Of a DNA stretch of 64,000 bases, positions 21,501-30,220 are shown in pieces. The DNA is from Puteibacter caeruleilacunae (lineage in GTDB: Bacteria > Bacteroidota > Bacteroidia > Bacteroidales > Prolixibacteraceae). Each line of letters starts with the position of its first letter. Position 1 is the stretch's first letter. Below the pieces are notes generated by a model. It did no database searches, was not told the origin of the DNA, and saw only the letters and a program-made list of their open reading frames with translations. The DNA lies in the NCBI GenBank assembly GCA_005217565.1, contig SJCO01000011.1:229070-293069 (forward strand). Direction: 5' to 3'. The translations under genes and the position numbers were made by a program.

Positions 21501-23642
21501 TTCTTTAATATTGAAAAGCGAATCACCTTCGTGAACAGCAAGATTATAAGCTTTCTCTTTCGCTTCCCTCACAGATCTCTCATACTCCTCTTGACGTTTC
21601 TTCGCTGCAATCAACTCCCTTTCCTGATCAGCAAGAATAGAATCTATTTTATTGATCATTTTAAAAGGAAACTCTTCATCCTCTTTTATATTGATAGCCT
21701 CAGCATAAGTAAGCTTCGAATCGCCATATTCCTGTCTCTTGAATAGTTTATTAGCACGATCAATAGCATCTTGATATTTACGATTACGTTCTTCTTCAAC
21801 TTGTCTTTGGTGTTCTTCTTCCAGGCGACGTTCTTCTGCCATTTGTGCAAGAATTTTATCAATATCGTCAATCGCCTTACGAACCATCTTATCCTTTGGC
21901 TTTAATTCCAATGCCGAAGCAAACAGATCACGTGCTTGCTGAAATTCCTGCATGTCAGACAAAGCTTTTGCCTTTGCGACTAGTGTATTGAACTTCTCTT
22001 CTAATGCACGTGCCTTAGCAAGTTTAATTAATTCCTGCTCAATACGAACCAATTGATCTTTTGGATATTTCTCATTAGGCTTCAAAGTAAGCGCCTCATT
22101 GTAGACAGTCTTAGCTACTTCAAACTGACCAGACTTAAAAGCATTATCGGCACGAGCAATTGCTGTATTATATTGTTCTTCCAGATCTTGCAAACGCTTC
22201 TGTTCTGCAAGTATATCATCAATAGTCGTTATTTGTTTATTTGCATAGTCATCACCTTCCTTAATTCGCAAAGCTTCCTGGTAATACCCCTTAGCCTCGA
22301 AATACACCTTCTTTTTGAAAGCATTGTCGGCACGATTTATAGCCTCTGCATAGTGACGATCACGAGCTTGATCTTCTATAAGTTTCCTTAATTCTTCAAT
22401 CTTTTCCTGAGGTAATGTGGCATCAGCCTTAATCTTTTTCGCCTCTTCATATACAGCTATAGCTTCGTCGTACTTACCCTGTTTGAAAAGCTTATCAGCC
22501 ATTGCCATAAGTTCATCAAACTTTTTATCTGTTGCCAGCTTCACTTCGATCATACCAATCTGTTCAAGCTGTCGCGCAGGATATTCCTCATCAGGCAACA
22601 AACCTAATGCTTTATTGTAAAACGATCTCGCATCATCATAATCTGTACGTGAATATGCTGCATCCCCTCTATCTATTAAATCTTGATAAGCCTTACGCGT
22701 TTCCTTATCATCAAGGAAACGCTGTGCTGCAGCAATTTTATTTTGTACACCAACATCATTAGGTTTAAAGGCTAATGCTTCCTGATAAGCATCCTTAGCA
22801 GCAGTGTAACGTTCGTTATCGAAATGTTGATCACCAAGAGCAACTTTCTCTGAAAACTTCTTTTCCTGTTGTTCCTTTTCCTGGTCAGCTAGACGCTGTG
22901 CACTTAAAAGATCTTCGATTTCAGCGATACGATCCTTAGGATATGTATTAGATGGGAACAACGATGAAGCTTCACGATAAGCAATAATTGCAGGAGAATA
23001 CTCTCCTCTATTGTACAAACGATCAGCTTCAGCGATCAACTTATCAAAATCTCTTTTTCTTAACGCTTCCTCCTGGACAGTTAGATTAGACAACTCATTT
23101 TCTTCAAGTTGAAGACGTTTATGCTGAACCTTAGCGATTTCAATTTTACGCTGAATATCTACGTCAGTCTGATAAGACTCAGCGTCAAAATTATCCACTT
23201 TCTTACTGTAATAAATCTTTCCAACAGGCTTCAATGAAAAGGATGGATCAATAAAGTCAAAAGCTTCGAAAAGCCTAACATCAATAGGAAATGCAGGAAA
23301 TTCATTGTCACGTTCCCACACATCAAGTGGAACCTGTGTCGACACATGAATCCTTTTTGGGAAATGCCCCGGACTAGTAAATTGAATTACATATTCAGCA
23401 TCATAATCCATGCGAATAGAAAACTTTCCATTCTTCCCAGGTTTCATATCGCTAACATCCTTCCCATTTTTGGTAACTTTGATATTAGCGTCACTTAAAC
23501 TTCCTTTCTCTACACGTACATTACCTGTTAATTCAAACTTCACCTTATCATCCTGGTTATTTTTTTCAACAGCATAACCGAGGCTTATTGCTAAGGCAAA
23601 TATTGGAATGAACAGGTAACGAAAACTATTACTTTTTTTCAT
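18516..23642 (-). CDS. Giant secreted TPR-repeat protein (about 24 repeats)
   Basis: This 1708-residue protein has a signal peptide (1-24), an N-terminal beta-sandwich (about 35-150; elements FELTGNVRVEKGSL and FSIRMDYDAEYVIQFTSPGH) and about 24 tandem TPR-like helical units from about 195 to the end. A typical unit reads YxxAIxxADxxFxxxxYxxAKxxYxxALxxKPxExYPKxQIxxID, with units of 54-80 residues because charged linkers of variable length join them. The last four units share ARFYY/RFHY in the second helix. It is probably periplasmic or outer-membrane attached and forms a long solenoid scaffold. The same N-terminal domain occurs alone in the next gene upstream. The partner and function are unknown. 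Confidence 0.85.
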   Translation of the reverse strand: MKKSNSFRYLFIPIFALAISLGYAVEKNNQDDKVKFELTGNVRVEKGSLSDANIKVTKNGKDVSDMKPGKNGKFSIRMDYDAEYVIQFTSPGHFPKRIHVSTQVPLDVWERDNEFPAFPIDVRLFEAFDFIDPSFSLKPVGKIYYSKKVDNFDAESYQTDVDIQRKIEIAKVQHKRLQLEENELSNLTVQEEALRKRDFDKLIAEADRLYNRGEYSPAIIAYREASSLFPSNTYPKDRIAEIEDLLSAQRLADQEKEQQEKKFSEKVALGDQHFDNERYTAAKDAYQEALAFKPNDVGVQNKIAAAQRFLDDKETRKAYQDLIDRGDAAYSRTDYDDARSFYNKALGLLPDEEYPARQLEQIGMIEVKLATDKKFDELMAMADKLFKQGKYDEAIAVYEEAKKIKADATLPQEKIEELRKLIEDQARDRHYAEAINRADNAFKKKVYFEAKGYYQEALRIKEGDDYANKQITTIDDILAEQKRLQDLEEQYNTAIARADNAFKSGQFEVAKTVYNEALTLKPNEKYPKDQLVRIEQELIKLAKARALEEKFNTLVAKAKALSDMQEFQQARDLFASALELKPKDKMVRKAIDDIDKILAQMAEERRLEEEHQRQVEEERNRKYQDAIDRANKLFKRQEYGDSKLTYAEAINIKEDEEFPFKMINKIDSILADQERELIAAKKRQEEYERSVREAKEKAYNLAVHEGDSLFNIKEYATSTLRYQEASHVKPDEQYPKQRIEEIKDILEQIRLNDEGYMAAIDQANKAFKRKELEFAREKFKEALTFKPEEDYPKRQIQKIDDYLAQLQEQNRIRVAYEDGIALADSLYHADDLTAAKDAYLKASEIKPDEKYPATQIRILEDKIAERARLAAEMKVKQQAYDEAIAKGDAAMSAEDFIAAKVGYNEALAIFPDKTYPQEKIAEIDKIFQQKRQAREAQYNDLITQGDEQFKNELFNDAKASFERALEVKQNDRYATRRLNETLAMIDRLAREEQERVRIENEYAGIITRANELFKAEKFNEAKGQYQNALKVKPLEQYPKDQIAFIDQWFIDQENAKQLEVAYNKAVERGDSFFGRDQLNDARSQYVEASNLKPDQQYPVDKIAEIDSIFLQRSEAERIAKIEAANAAALKKATDEKYAQAIEKADIEFRAKNLEDAKALYEAALAIYNDKDYPKRRIKEIERLMTEERKRQEMLALERAKAEKDSVKRANLLAYQGLVSEGNNAVDLKAYDSGIDFYNKALEVLPENKKEIDRLISRARSLKQKQDDLDARYDAAIKLANDTYANGTLEDALTAYNNALNIKPDEQYPTDQIKEIKRQIAERDTLYRNAVAAGDRFFNTGDYVNAMNKYSEALGYKPQEKYPAGRIKEATQLLAENKQKKADKEEIERSYQAAIAKADKAFNVVNYSAARMDYQLASSLKPSEKYPKNQIAKIDQLLSQLEADRLNAQREQLKQNVEVAYSLDEKFTVADMERANRNKGFEDALKKADKAFSKEDYCIARYFYHTALNFKPGDVYCEGRVRKIGELLKSLMDEEEMRKYEEHIRTADRELTAKNYSVSRFHYQKALTINDRDSYPREQLKKIHNLVHQQEDDHKEFDQWLAKADHAMRTNEYGVARFYYNKALKLNGGSSYAKDQLREIARLTQTKEEQNDGSDYAKFIGKADKAFYSKDYGVARFYYRKAMEADSSKSYPREQLNKIKQQIAQNSMK

Positions 23643-24009
23643 TTACCTTCTATGTTAGTTCCCCCAAATAACTAGTAAAATAGATAAAATCACTCTTAAA
23701 ACCACCACTAAAGTAGTAAATATAATCATTCCTATCCTATATATATATTCCAGAAACACCGGATTTGTTACCTCTTTTACAACATTTTTTTGTTGAACTG
23801 CACTATTCTTTATTTAATGCTTTCAAATACCAGTGTTCTCACTACTTTCTTTGTATTTATTAATCATGCCGTTGCACCAATATTGCCCTATATTAGTCAT
23901 GCAAAACCAGCATTACACTTTTTTTTATTTAACATGTACATTTTTTTTAATGAATCCATAGTAACGACCTTCATTAAACGTATAAAAATGTGTAAAACCA
24001 CCTTAAATG
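23643..24009. other. Intergenic region upstream of the giant TPR gene
   Basis: This 367-bp AT-rich gap lies between two co-oriented genes. On the minus strand a TATATTTA-like -7 element lies near 23720, an imperfect match to TAnnTTTG, which could drive the TPR gene. A short ACAACA...TGTTG palindrome lies at about 23780. The plus-strand ORF here has no protein-like composition and was not accepted. Confidence 0.35.
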
Positions 24010-24540
24010 CTATCTTCGATACAATGCGGCATCAAAATTATCAAGCTTTTTACTAAAGAATATTTTCCCAGTCAACTTAGGTGCATCATCATCTTCCTTT
24101 TCTACTTTATTAAGCATTACATCTATAGGAAAAGGAGGAAAATTACTACTTGTCGAAAACACACCATCTGGGACTTTTGTTGATACTTCTATACGTTTGG
24201 TCAAATAACCATCGTGAGTGAAATCAACCAAATAATCCTTCTGATAATCCAGTTTCAACGAAAAACCACCCTTAGGATCAGTCTTAAATTTCACCTTCTC
24301 CTTATTACCCTGATAAACCGTTATTGTTGATACATCACGATCACCTCCTTCGATCCGAATGTTTCCTTTGAGTTCCAGTTTATTTTTCTTAACTCCTACT
24401 GCGGCTTCAACATGATCGTCCGTTCTGGAAACAATAACTTTTTCTTTCAATGATGTGTTTACTTTCAGGCATCCTGAAGTGGCAAATAGGACCAATAATG
24501 TAATAATTAGGTTTGTTCGATTTTTAATCATGCTCTTCAT
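24010..24540 (-). CDS. Lipoprotein paralogous to the N-terminal domain of the giant TPR protein
   Basis: This 176-residue protein has a lipoprotein signal (LFATSGC, Cys about 24). From about residue 55 on it aligns with residues 35-160 of the downstream 1708-residue protein: ELKGNIRIEGGDRD with ELTGNVRVEKGSL, KRIEVSTKVPDGVF with KRIHVSTQVPLDVW, FPPFPIDVML with FPAFPIDVRL, and GKIFFSKKLDNFDAALY with GKIYYSKKVDNFDAESY. It stops immediately after this last motif, precisely where the TPR array starts in the other protein. It is either a specialised single-domain paralogue or a relic truncated by an early stop. The frame is intact, so it is probably functional. Confidence 0.8.
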   Translation of the reverse strand: MKSMIKNRTNLIITLLVLFATSGCLKVNTSLKEKVIVSRTDDHVEAAVGVKKNKLELKGNIRIEGGDRDVSTITVYQGNKEKVKFKTDPKGGFSLKLDYQKDYLVDFTHDGYLTKRIEVSTKVPDGVFSTSSNFPPFPIDVMLNKVEKEDDDAPKLTGKIFFSKKLDNFDAALYRR

Positions 24541-24807
24541 AACTTATTGATTGAGGATCGTTTAAATTAAAATTGTGTAAAAGTTAGTACTAATATACCA
24601 ATTTATATTTAATTTAATCCCATTAGATTGTCTAGAATACAACGGAAATGTTAGAGGTTAATTTTATAAATTTCAATTTTATTGCGTTATTTGCGCCTTT
24701 AATTCAATTTTATAAATAATAACACACAATCAGTTTTAGTTTATTATAAATTAAACACACAATGCAACAATCATCAACAGATTGATTGTCTGCCTAAAAG
24801 ATACTTT

Positions 24808-26238
24808 ATGAAGAGAGATGCACACCTTTTTGAGGCGTTACTGCCGATAATCCTTTTGATAATCATGTTATCACTCAATGTATTATTTTTTGATGATACA
24901 TTGGCCGGATCAAATCAGATCGCCTTATTGTTAGCAGCTACAATTGGAGGGATCATCTCTCACCGCATAGGCTATAACTGGGAACAAATATCAAAGAAGA
25001 TTGTCAGTACCATTGGATCGGCCATGCCCTCCATGCTAATATTATTATTAATTGGATCTTTGGCAGGTACCTGGATGATTAGTGGTGTTGTGCCAGCAAT
25101 GATCTACTATGGTCTTGATCTAGTACATCCATCAATCTTTCTCATCACATCGGTAATAGTATGTGCGTTGGTATCATTGGCAACAGGAAGCTCATGGTCG
25201 ACCGTTGCAACCATTGGAGTTGCCTTAATTGGAATAGGTAAAGCACTAGGGATAGGAGAGCCAATTGTTGCAGGAGCCATTATTAGTGGTGCCTATTTTG
25301 GAGATAAGATGTCTCCCCTATCAGATACCACCAACCTTGCTCCGGCAATGGCAGGAACAGATATCTTTACCCACATCAGGTATATGACCTACACTACCAT
25401 ACCATCGTTGGTTATTACCTTAATCATCTTTTTAATAATGGGGCTTTCTTTTGATTTTGGGAATAGTGTTGTAGATGTTGAAACCACACGAAATATCATT
25501 GGTGAGAATTTCAACACCAACCCGCTATTATTCCTTGTTCCTATTGTATTGATCACTGTAATCATCAAAAAAGTCCCTCCAATTCCATCATTAATGATTG
25601 GGACATTATTAGGAGGAGTATTCGCCATTATATTTCAACCACAGATCATAACCTCAGTTTCGAACGTTACAGGTAACTTTTCAAAGGCCTCGTATATTAC
25701 AGTAATGCAAGCGATGCTCGGAGATGTTAGTCTGACCACTCCTGATGCGAGTGTAAACGAATTGCTTTCTACATCAGGGATGCGAGGCATGTTAGATACC
25801 ATCTGGTTAATCTTATCTGCAATGGTATTTGGCGGCGTAATGGAAGCAGGGGGACTGTTACAACGCATTACTCAACCAATTATTCGCTATGCACGTTCAA
25901 CAGGTAATCTTGTTGCTGCAACCGTAGGAACATGTGTATTCTTTAATACAACAGCATCAGACCAATATATTTCAATTGTTGTACCAGGACGAATGTTCAA
26001 GAAAAGTTATGAAGATAAAGGCCTAAAACCTGAGCTTTTGAGTAGAACATTAGAGGATTCAGGAACAATTACCTCTGTACTAATTCCTTGGAATACATGC
26101 GGTGCAACACAAGCAAGAGTATTGGGAGTAGCAACAATGGATTATCTACCATACTGTTTCTTCAATCTTATCAGTCCGTTTATGACGATGTTTTTTGCCT
26201 ATTTGAATATTAAAATCAGACGAATAAAGAAGAAGTAA
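24808..26238 (+). CDS. nhaC: Na+/H+ antiporter, NhaC family
   Basis: This 476-residue integral membrane protein has about 11-12 hydrophobic segments and the NhaC pattern: an N-terminal helix pair, LVSLATGSSWSTVATIGVALIGIGKALG (about 125-150), then GAYFGDKMSPLSDTTNLAPAMAG (about 164-186) with its conserved polar core, and a C-terminal half with NTTASDQYISIVVPGRMF and SVLIPWNTCGATQARVLGV. It exchanges Na+ for H+ at the inner membrane for pH and sodium homeostasis, fitting a marine lifestyle. It is a single-gene unit, divergent from the small lipoprotein and closed by a strong terminator. Confidence 0.9.
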   Translation: MKRDAHLFEALLPIILLIIMLSLNVLFFDDTLAGSNQIALLLAATIGGIISHRIGYNWEQISKKIVSTIGSAMPSMLILLLIGSLAGTWMISGVVPAMIYYGLDLVHPSIFLITSVIVCALVSLATGSSWSTVATIGVALIGIGKALGIGEPIVAGAIISGAYFGDKMSPLSDTTNLAPAMAGTDIFTHIRYMTYTTIPSLVITLIIFLIMGLSFDFGNSVVDVETTRNIIGENFNTNPLLFLVPIVLITVIIKKVPPIPSLMIGTLLGGVFAIIFQPQIITSVSNVTGNFSKASYITVMQAMLGDVSLTTPDASVNELLSTSGMRGMLDTIWLILSAMVFGGVMEAGGLLQRITQPIIRYARSTGNLVAATVGTCVFFNTTASDQYISIVVPGRMFKKSYEDKGLKPELLSRTLEDSGTITSVLIPWNTCGATQARVLGVATMDYLPYCFFNLISPFMTMFFAYLNIKIRRIKKK

Positions 26239-26244
26239 AAATAA

Positions 26245-26287
26245 AAAAAACACCTGTCAGATCTATCTATACTGACAGGTGTTTTTT
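26245..26287. terminator. Strong terminator between nhaC and the asmA-like gene
   Basis: AAAAAACACCTGTCAG and CTGACAGGTGTTTTTT pair perfectly over 16 bp around an 11-nt loop. The A-run/T-run symmetry allows use from both strands. Confidence 0.9.
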
Positions 26288-26330
26288 GAATCACATGCCA
26301 GTATCCAAAGGATCTGACAGCGTGTAACTA

Positions 26331-28835
26331 CTATTTAAACAGTTTTTCTAAGCCTTTACCAAGCTTTTTAGCTGCATCTTTCCAATCATCGGCAGTCTTC
26401 TTTTTCAGCTCTTCTTTAATCTGTCGTCTTGCTCGTGACAAATCGAGTTTCACTTCCGGCTTAGTAACGGTTCCACCAATCAATAATGAAGCATCAACAT
26501 ACTTGATATTTTCGCTACCAGGAATAATTCCAAACAGATTATTTAGATCATCCTTCACCATATTGCGGTCAAGCATCACATCCAATGTAAAGTCAAGCTT
26601 ATCGTCGGCCCCTTTAAAACCAGAAATTGTCATCTCCTGATCAGCAATCTTAGTCTTAAATGGCGACACTCTTAATCCTCCATTTTCGATATTGAATTTA
26701 GTGATGAAATCATCCACCACGATATTTTTCAGCTTATCTTTCTTCAGCAACGAAGAGATTTGATCAAATGTTCCAGAATCAACAATCTGCAATCCCTTAC
26801 TTGAGAAATCACCTAGACCATTCATGGTATTCACAATGATTTTATTATTCGGACTAACCACCCCGTTTAGGTCAAGATTAGTTGAAAAGCGACCTACACT
26901 CTTACCTGCTATAGGTATCATCTTACGCAATACCGACAATGAATGATATGCTTTTTGAATATCGAAATCATCAACTTTAACATTAAAATCGAACGAAGGA
27001 TTTTTCTGCGAAGAGATATACTTACCGTTCATGTTCATGGCCCCGTTCAGCATTTTCATGCCTAGATTTTTCAAATCAATGATTCCATTATCAATATCCA
27101 TTTGTCCTTTGATATCGTTAATGGTTAACTGATCATACAGCACCTGGTTAACATCCGATGTGATGGTAAACTGTAAATTCTCAGGTATACGTACAGCAGA
27201 AGTTGCTTCCTGCTCTTCTACCTGCCCTTCCGCAGTATTTACCGTTGTTGTATCAGCAGGGGTCATGTCATTAGCAATTGCCATTAGCTGATTCACGTTA
27301 ATCATGTCGGACTGCAAATGAAAATTACCCCGTAGCTTCTTATTGTCGAATATATAAGGGAAGTAATTCTCCACATGTCCAGTCATAGCAAAATCGGTCT
27401 TCCCAAACTGTCCCTGCATATTTTGAATCGCCACCTTCTTAGATGAAAACTTCATGATAGCATTATTCAGCTGGAAGTCTTCTTTCATCTTCTCATCCTT
27501 CATCACAAAGTCGCTCAGCTTCACCTCGCCATCAGTCGTGAACTTATTAAAATCATTTTCCATGGCAGCATACAAGTCGCCCTTTGAATTGATTTGGCCC
27601 ACAACCTTACCTGCTAAATCAAGATCACTACCTGAAAGCTTTGCGACATAAGCAAGGTCAACATTACCATCCAACGAGAAATCATACTGAGGATCGCCCA
27701 TCAAATTAGTCAACTCCATAGTCGTAGTAAACGGCTCATTACCGATATATCCAGCGAATGGCTCAACTTTCAGTGCCAAACCATCAAGTGGTCCCTGTGC
27801 TTTCACCACCTTCACATTAATGTCAAGCTTTTTAATTGCATCTGGCAACTCCTTATGTTTCAGTTCACCTCCCTTTGACACCAAAGCAACATCAATTACA
27901 GGAAAATCCTCTCCAGCATAATATCCCTTAACATCAGCATTCAATGAATGAGAACCAGACACATTTAAATCACCTACCAACTCCTTGAAATTATCAGGTA
28001 CAAGTTTTAATAACGAAGTTAAATCAGTATTCTTCGACTTAAGATTCAAGTCAAGTTGCATAGAATCGGTAGCCATATCTACATCACCCTGCAACACTGT
28101 CTCATATCCATTTACCGACAGCATTGACTCGGCAATCTTCACCTTACTGGTATTTCCATCATAAACTACAGGAAGCTGTAGCTGCAATGGCCACTGTTCA
28201 ATAAACTGAGTAGTATCCATAACCACCTTCAAATGCCCCTCTGATAAGTTAACCTTCAAATCAGAAACACCTTGTTGAACCTCTCCCGAGATATTAATCA
28301 ACAAGTCGTCCAAGGCCACTCTCATCTTTGATGCCTCATCAATATATAACAAGGTAGCATCCTCAATTAACAACTCTTCAAGTCCGATAGAGAAACCATC
28401 CGACTCACCTTTTTTAGGCTTTTCTGGCTCTTTTTCTGCAGAAGGAGATCCCAACTCCCAGTTGCCACTACCAGTCTGACTTGCCATAAGTTTTATGGTA
28501 GGTTCACTCAATCGCAATGAGTTGATATCAATCTCTCCACTTATCAGTTTACCAAGACCAATATCTGTAGACAAGGCTTTAGCGTAAAACAGCGTATCAT
28601 TCTTATACTCTTTTGCTCCATTAATGATCAAATCGGTAACCGACAGTCGGATATTTGGGAAACTCTTGAAAAAACTAAATTCAAGATCTGCGAATTCAAC
28701 CTTCGTATCCAGACTCTCATTCAGCATTTTCTTCGTCTTGCCAACCAATTCATCCTTATAAACCATAGGAATAATCATCATTCCAGCAATTAGAACAACA
28801 ATTATAATCCCCAATACTAATCCAAGCTTCTTCAT
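26331..28835 (-). CDS. AsmA-family envelope protein
   Basis: This 834-residue protein has one N-terminal membrane helix (about 4-26, LVLGIIIVVLIAGMMIIPMVY) followed by a very long beta-strand-rich domain. The opening KTKKMLNESLDTKVEFADLEFSFFKSFPNIRL matches the AsmA N-terminus, and the C-terminal half contains the AsmA-2-like region (GRFSTNLDLNGVVSPN...FKTKIADQEMTISG) ending with a charged helical tail. AsmA-like proteins are thought to form hydrophobic grooves that carry phospholipids across the periplasm and influence outer-membrane assembly. The gene starts 7 nt after the stop of cinA, so the two form an operon. A Lys/Glu stretch near residues 133-142 looks disordered. Confidence 0.85.
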   Translation of the reverse strand: MKKLGLVLGIIIVVLIAGMMIIPMVYKDELVGKTKKMLNESLDTKVEFADLEFSFFKSFPNIRLSVTDLIINGAKEYKNDTLFYAKALSTDIGLGKLISGEIDINSLRLSEPTIKLMASQTGSGNWELGSPSAEKEPEKPKKGESDGFSIGLEELLIEDATLLYIDEASKMRVALDDLLINISGEVQQGVSDLKVNLSEGHLKVVMDTTQFIEQWPLQLQLPVVYDGNTSKVKIAESMLSVNGYETVLQGDVDMATDSMQLDLNLKSKNTDLTSLLKLVPDNFKELVGDLNVSGSHSLNADVKGYYAGEDFPVIDVALVSKGGELKHKELPDAIKKLDINVKVVKAQGPLDGLALKVEPFAGYIGNEPFTTTMELTNLMGDPQYDFSLDGNVDLAYVAKLSGSDLDLAGKVVGQINSKGDLYAAMENDFNKFTTDGEVKLSDFVMKDEKMKEDFQLNNAIMKFSSKKVAIQNMQGQFGKTDFAMTGHVENYFPYIFDNKKLRGNFHLQSDMINVNQLMAIANDMTPADTTTVNTAEGQVEEQEATSAVRIPENLQFTITSDVNQVLYDQLTINDIKGQMDIDNGIIDLKNLGMKMLNGAMNMNGKYISSQKNPSFDFNVKVDDFDIQKAYHSLSVLRKMIPIAGKSVGRFSTNLDLNGVVSPNNKIIVNTMNGLGDFSSKGLQIVDSGTFDQISSLLKKDKLKNIVVDDFITKFNIENGGLRVSPFKTKIADQEMTISGFKGADDKLDFTLDVMLDRNMVKDDLNNLFGIIPGSENIKYVDASLLIGGTVTKPEVKLDLSRARRQIKEELKKKTADDWKDAAKKLGKGLEKLFK

Positions 28836-28842
28836 TGTGTTG

Positions 28843-30081
28843 TTATTTTAAAATCCATCGTCTCAACATATTTAATCCCGTTTGGGTAGACCTTGTAATA
28901 TTACGTTCCCGGTTTTTCCCAAACTGATACTTTTTAGAGAAAACAGCCTCTTTCGACGCAACTGCAATCCATACAGTCCCTACAGGCTTCTCTTCAGTTC
29001 CCCCATCAGGTCCGGCAATACCCGATGTAGCAACAGCAAAATCTGTACCTAATACTTTTACTGCTCCTTTAGCCATTGCTTCAACCACCTCCTGGCTAAC
29101 AGCTCCATGCTTCTCAATCAAGTCAGGATCAACTTGTAGCTGTTGCTGTTTAACCTCATTGGAATAAGCAATAATACCACCTTTAAAATAAGCCGAGCTA
29201 CCAGGAATCATGGTCAACTGATGACCAATATTTCCTCCGGTACAGCTTTCCGCTGTTGCCAGTGTAGTATTGCGCTCAATCATCATTTCTCCAATCACCG
29301 AGGCTAAGGTATCATCATCATACCCAAAGATATAATCGCCGATATAAGTATGCAACTCATTGATCAACTTTTCAATCTCTTTCTGAAGATCTTCATTATT
29401 TTTACCCTTACCACTTAAGCGTAATCGCACAGCCATCGGACTAGGCAGGTAAGCCAGAGAGATATACTCAGGTAATTTTGATTCCCATTCTTCTATGCGC
29501 TCGGCAAGCATCGATTCCGGCAATCCTTGTGTCAATACCGTCTTATGAATAATCACTTGATTGCCATTTGATTGCTGTAATGCTGGGATCACATCTTTTT
29601 CCATGATACCCTCCATTTCGAAAGGAACTCCAGGCATTGAAACTACAATCTTATCATCTTGCTCAAACCACATTCCAGGTGCGGTTCCTCGTTTATTAAA
29701 CAACACCTTGCATGAGGAAGGCACCAGAGCTTGAGCAGTGTTTAGCTCCCCTACTTTTATTCCTCTTCCCTCAAGTAATTTATGCACATGCTCCAACACT
29801 TCAGCATCTTCGATCATTGTGCCTCCAAAGTATTTCAGCAATACCTTTTTGGTAATGTCATCTTTGGTAGGGCCTAAACCACCTGTAAGTAGCACCACAT
29901 CAGACTTCAACAGAGCGTAATCAAGTGCATGTCTGATCTCCATCTCCTTATCTGCAATTGTTGTAATTTCATTCACCCACACGCCAATACTATTCAGCAT
30001 GGCAGCCATTTTCGACGCATTAGTGTTAATCACCTGTCCGATTAACAACTCATCGCCTATATTTATAATGCTAGCATTCAT
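28843..30081 (-). CDS. cinA: CinA-like protein (MoCF domain plus nicotinamide-nucleotide amidase)
   Basis: The start at 30081 (MNASIINIGDELLIG) is chosen because homologues begin at this strand; the frame could open at 30129 but would add 16 atypical residues over a hairpin. The 412-residue protein has an N-terminal MoCF/COG1058 domain (about 1-165, LLTGGLGPTKDDIT) and a C-terminal CinA domain (about 255-410) with TAESCTGGNIGHQLTMIPG, GGIIAYSNEVK and TSGIAGPDGGTEEKPVGTVW. These domains act as ADP-ribose pyrophosphatase and NMN deamidase in pyridine-nucleotide salvage. It is cytosolic and co-transcribed with the AsmA-like gene. Confidence 0.9.
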   Translation of the reverse strand: MNASIINIGDELLIGQVINTNASKMAAMLNSIGVWVNEITTIADKEMEIRHALDYALLKSDVVLLTGGLGPTKDDITKKVLLKYFGGTMIEDAEVLEHVHKLLEGRGIKVGELNTAQALVPSSCKVLFNKRGTAPGMWFEQDDKIVVSMPGVPFEMEGIMEKDVIPALQQSNGNQVIIHKTVLTQGLPESMLAERIEEWESKLPEYISLAYLPSPMAVRLRLSGKGKNNEDLQKEIEKLINELHTYIGDYIFGYDDDTLASVIGEMMIERNTTLATAESCTGGNIGHQLTMIPGSSAYFKGGIIAYSNEVKQQQLQVDPDLIEKHGAVSQEVVEAMAKGAVKVLGTDFAVATSGIAGPDGGTEEKPVGTVWIAVASKEAVFSKKYQFGKNRERNITRSTQTGLNMLRRWILK

Positions 30082-30220
30082 CTTATTAAAATTTTTTGAT
30101 TTCTGAATGTTCAAAAAACTTGAATACATTCAGGAACTCACATAAATTTTAATCATCCGCGTGTGTGTATTTTGCGAAGATGAAAATTCATGTTCGTTTC
30201 ATCTGTTAACGCTCTATAGA

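Noticed and set aside
19401-22762. Many plus-strand ORFs of 60-112 codons opposite the giant TPR gene
   Set aside because: They are antisense frames kept open by the periodic codon use of the TPR repeats and encode low-complexity hydrophobic sequence.
18516-23642. Possible frameshift or gene fusion in the giant TPR gene
   Set aside because: The frame is uninterrupted over 1708 codons and all units keep the same spacing of key residues, so one gene is the simplest reading.
23790-24056. 88-codon plus-strand ORF
   Set aside because: It overlaps the end of the small lipoprotein gene in antisense and is AT-rich with random composition.
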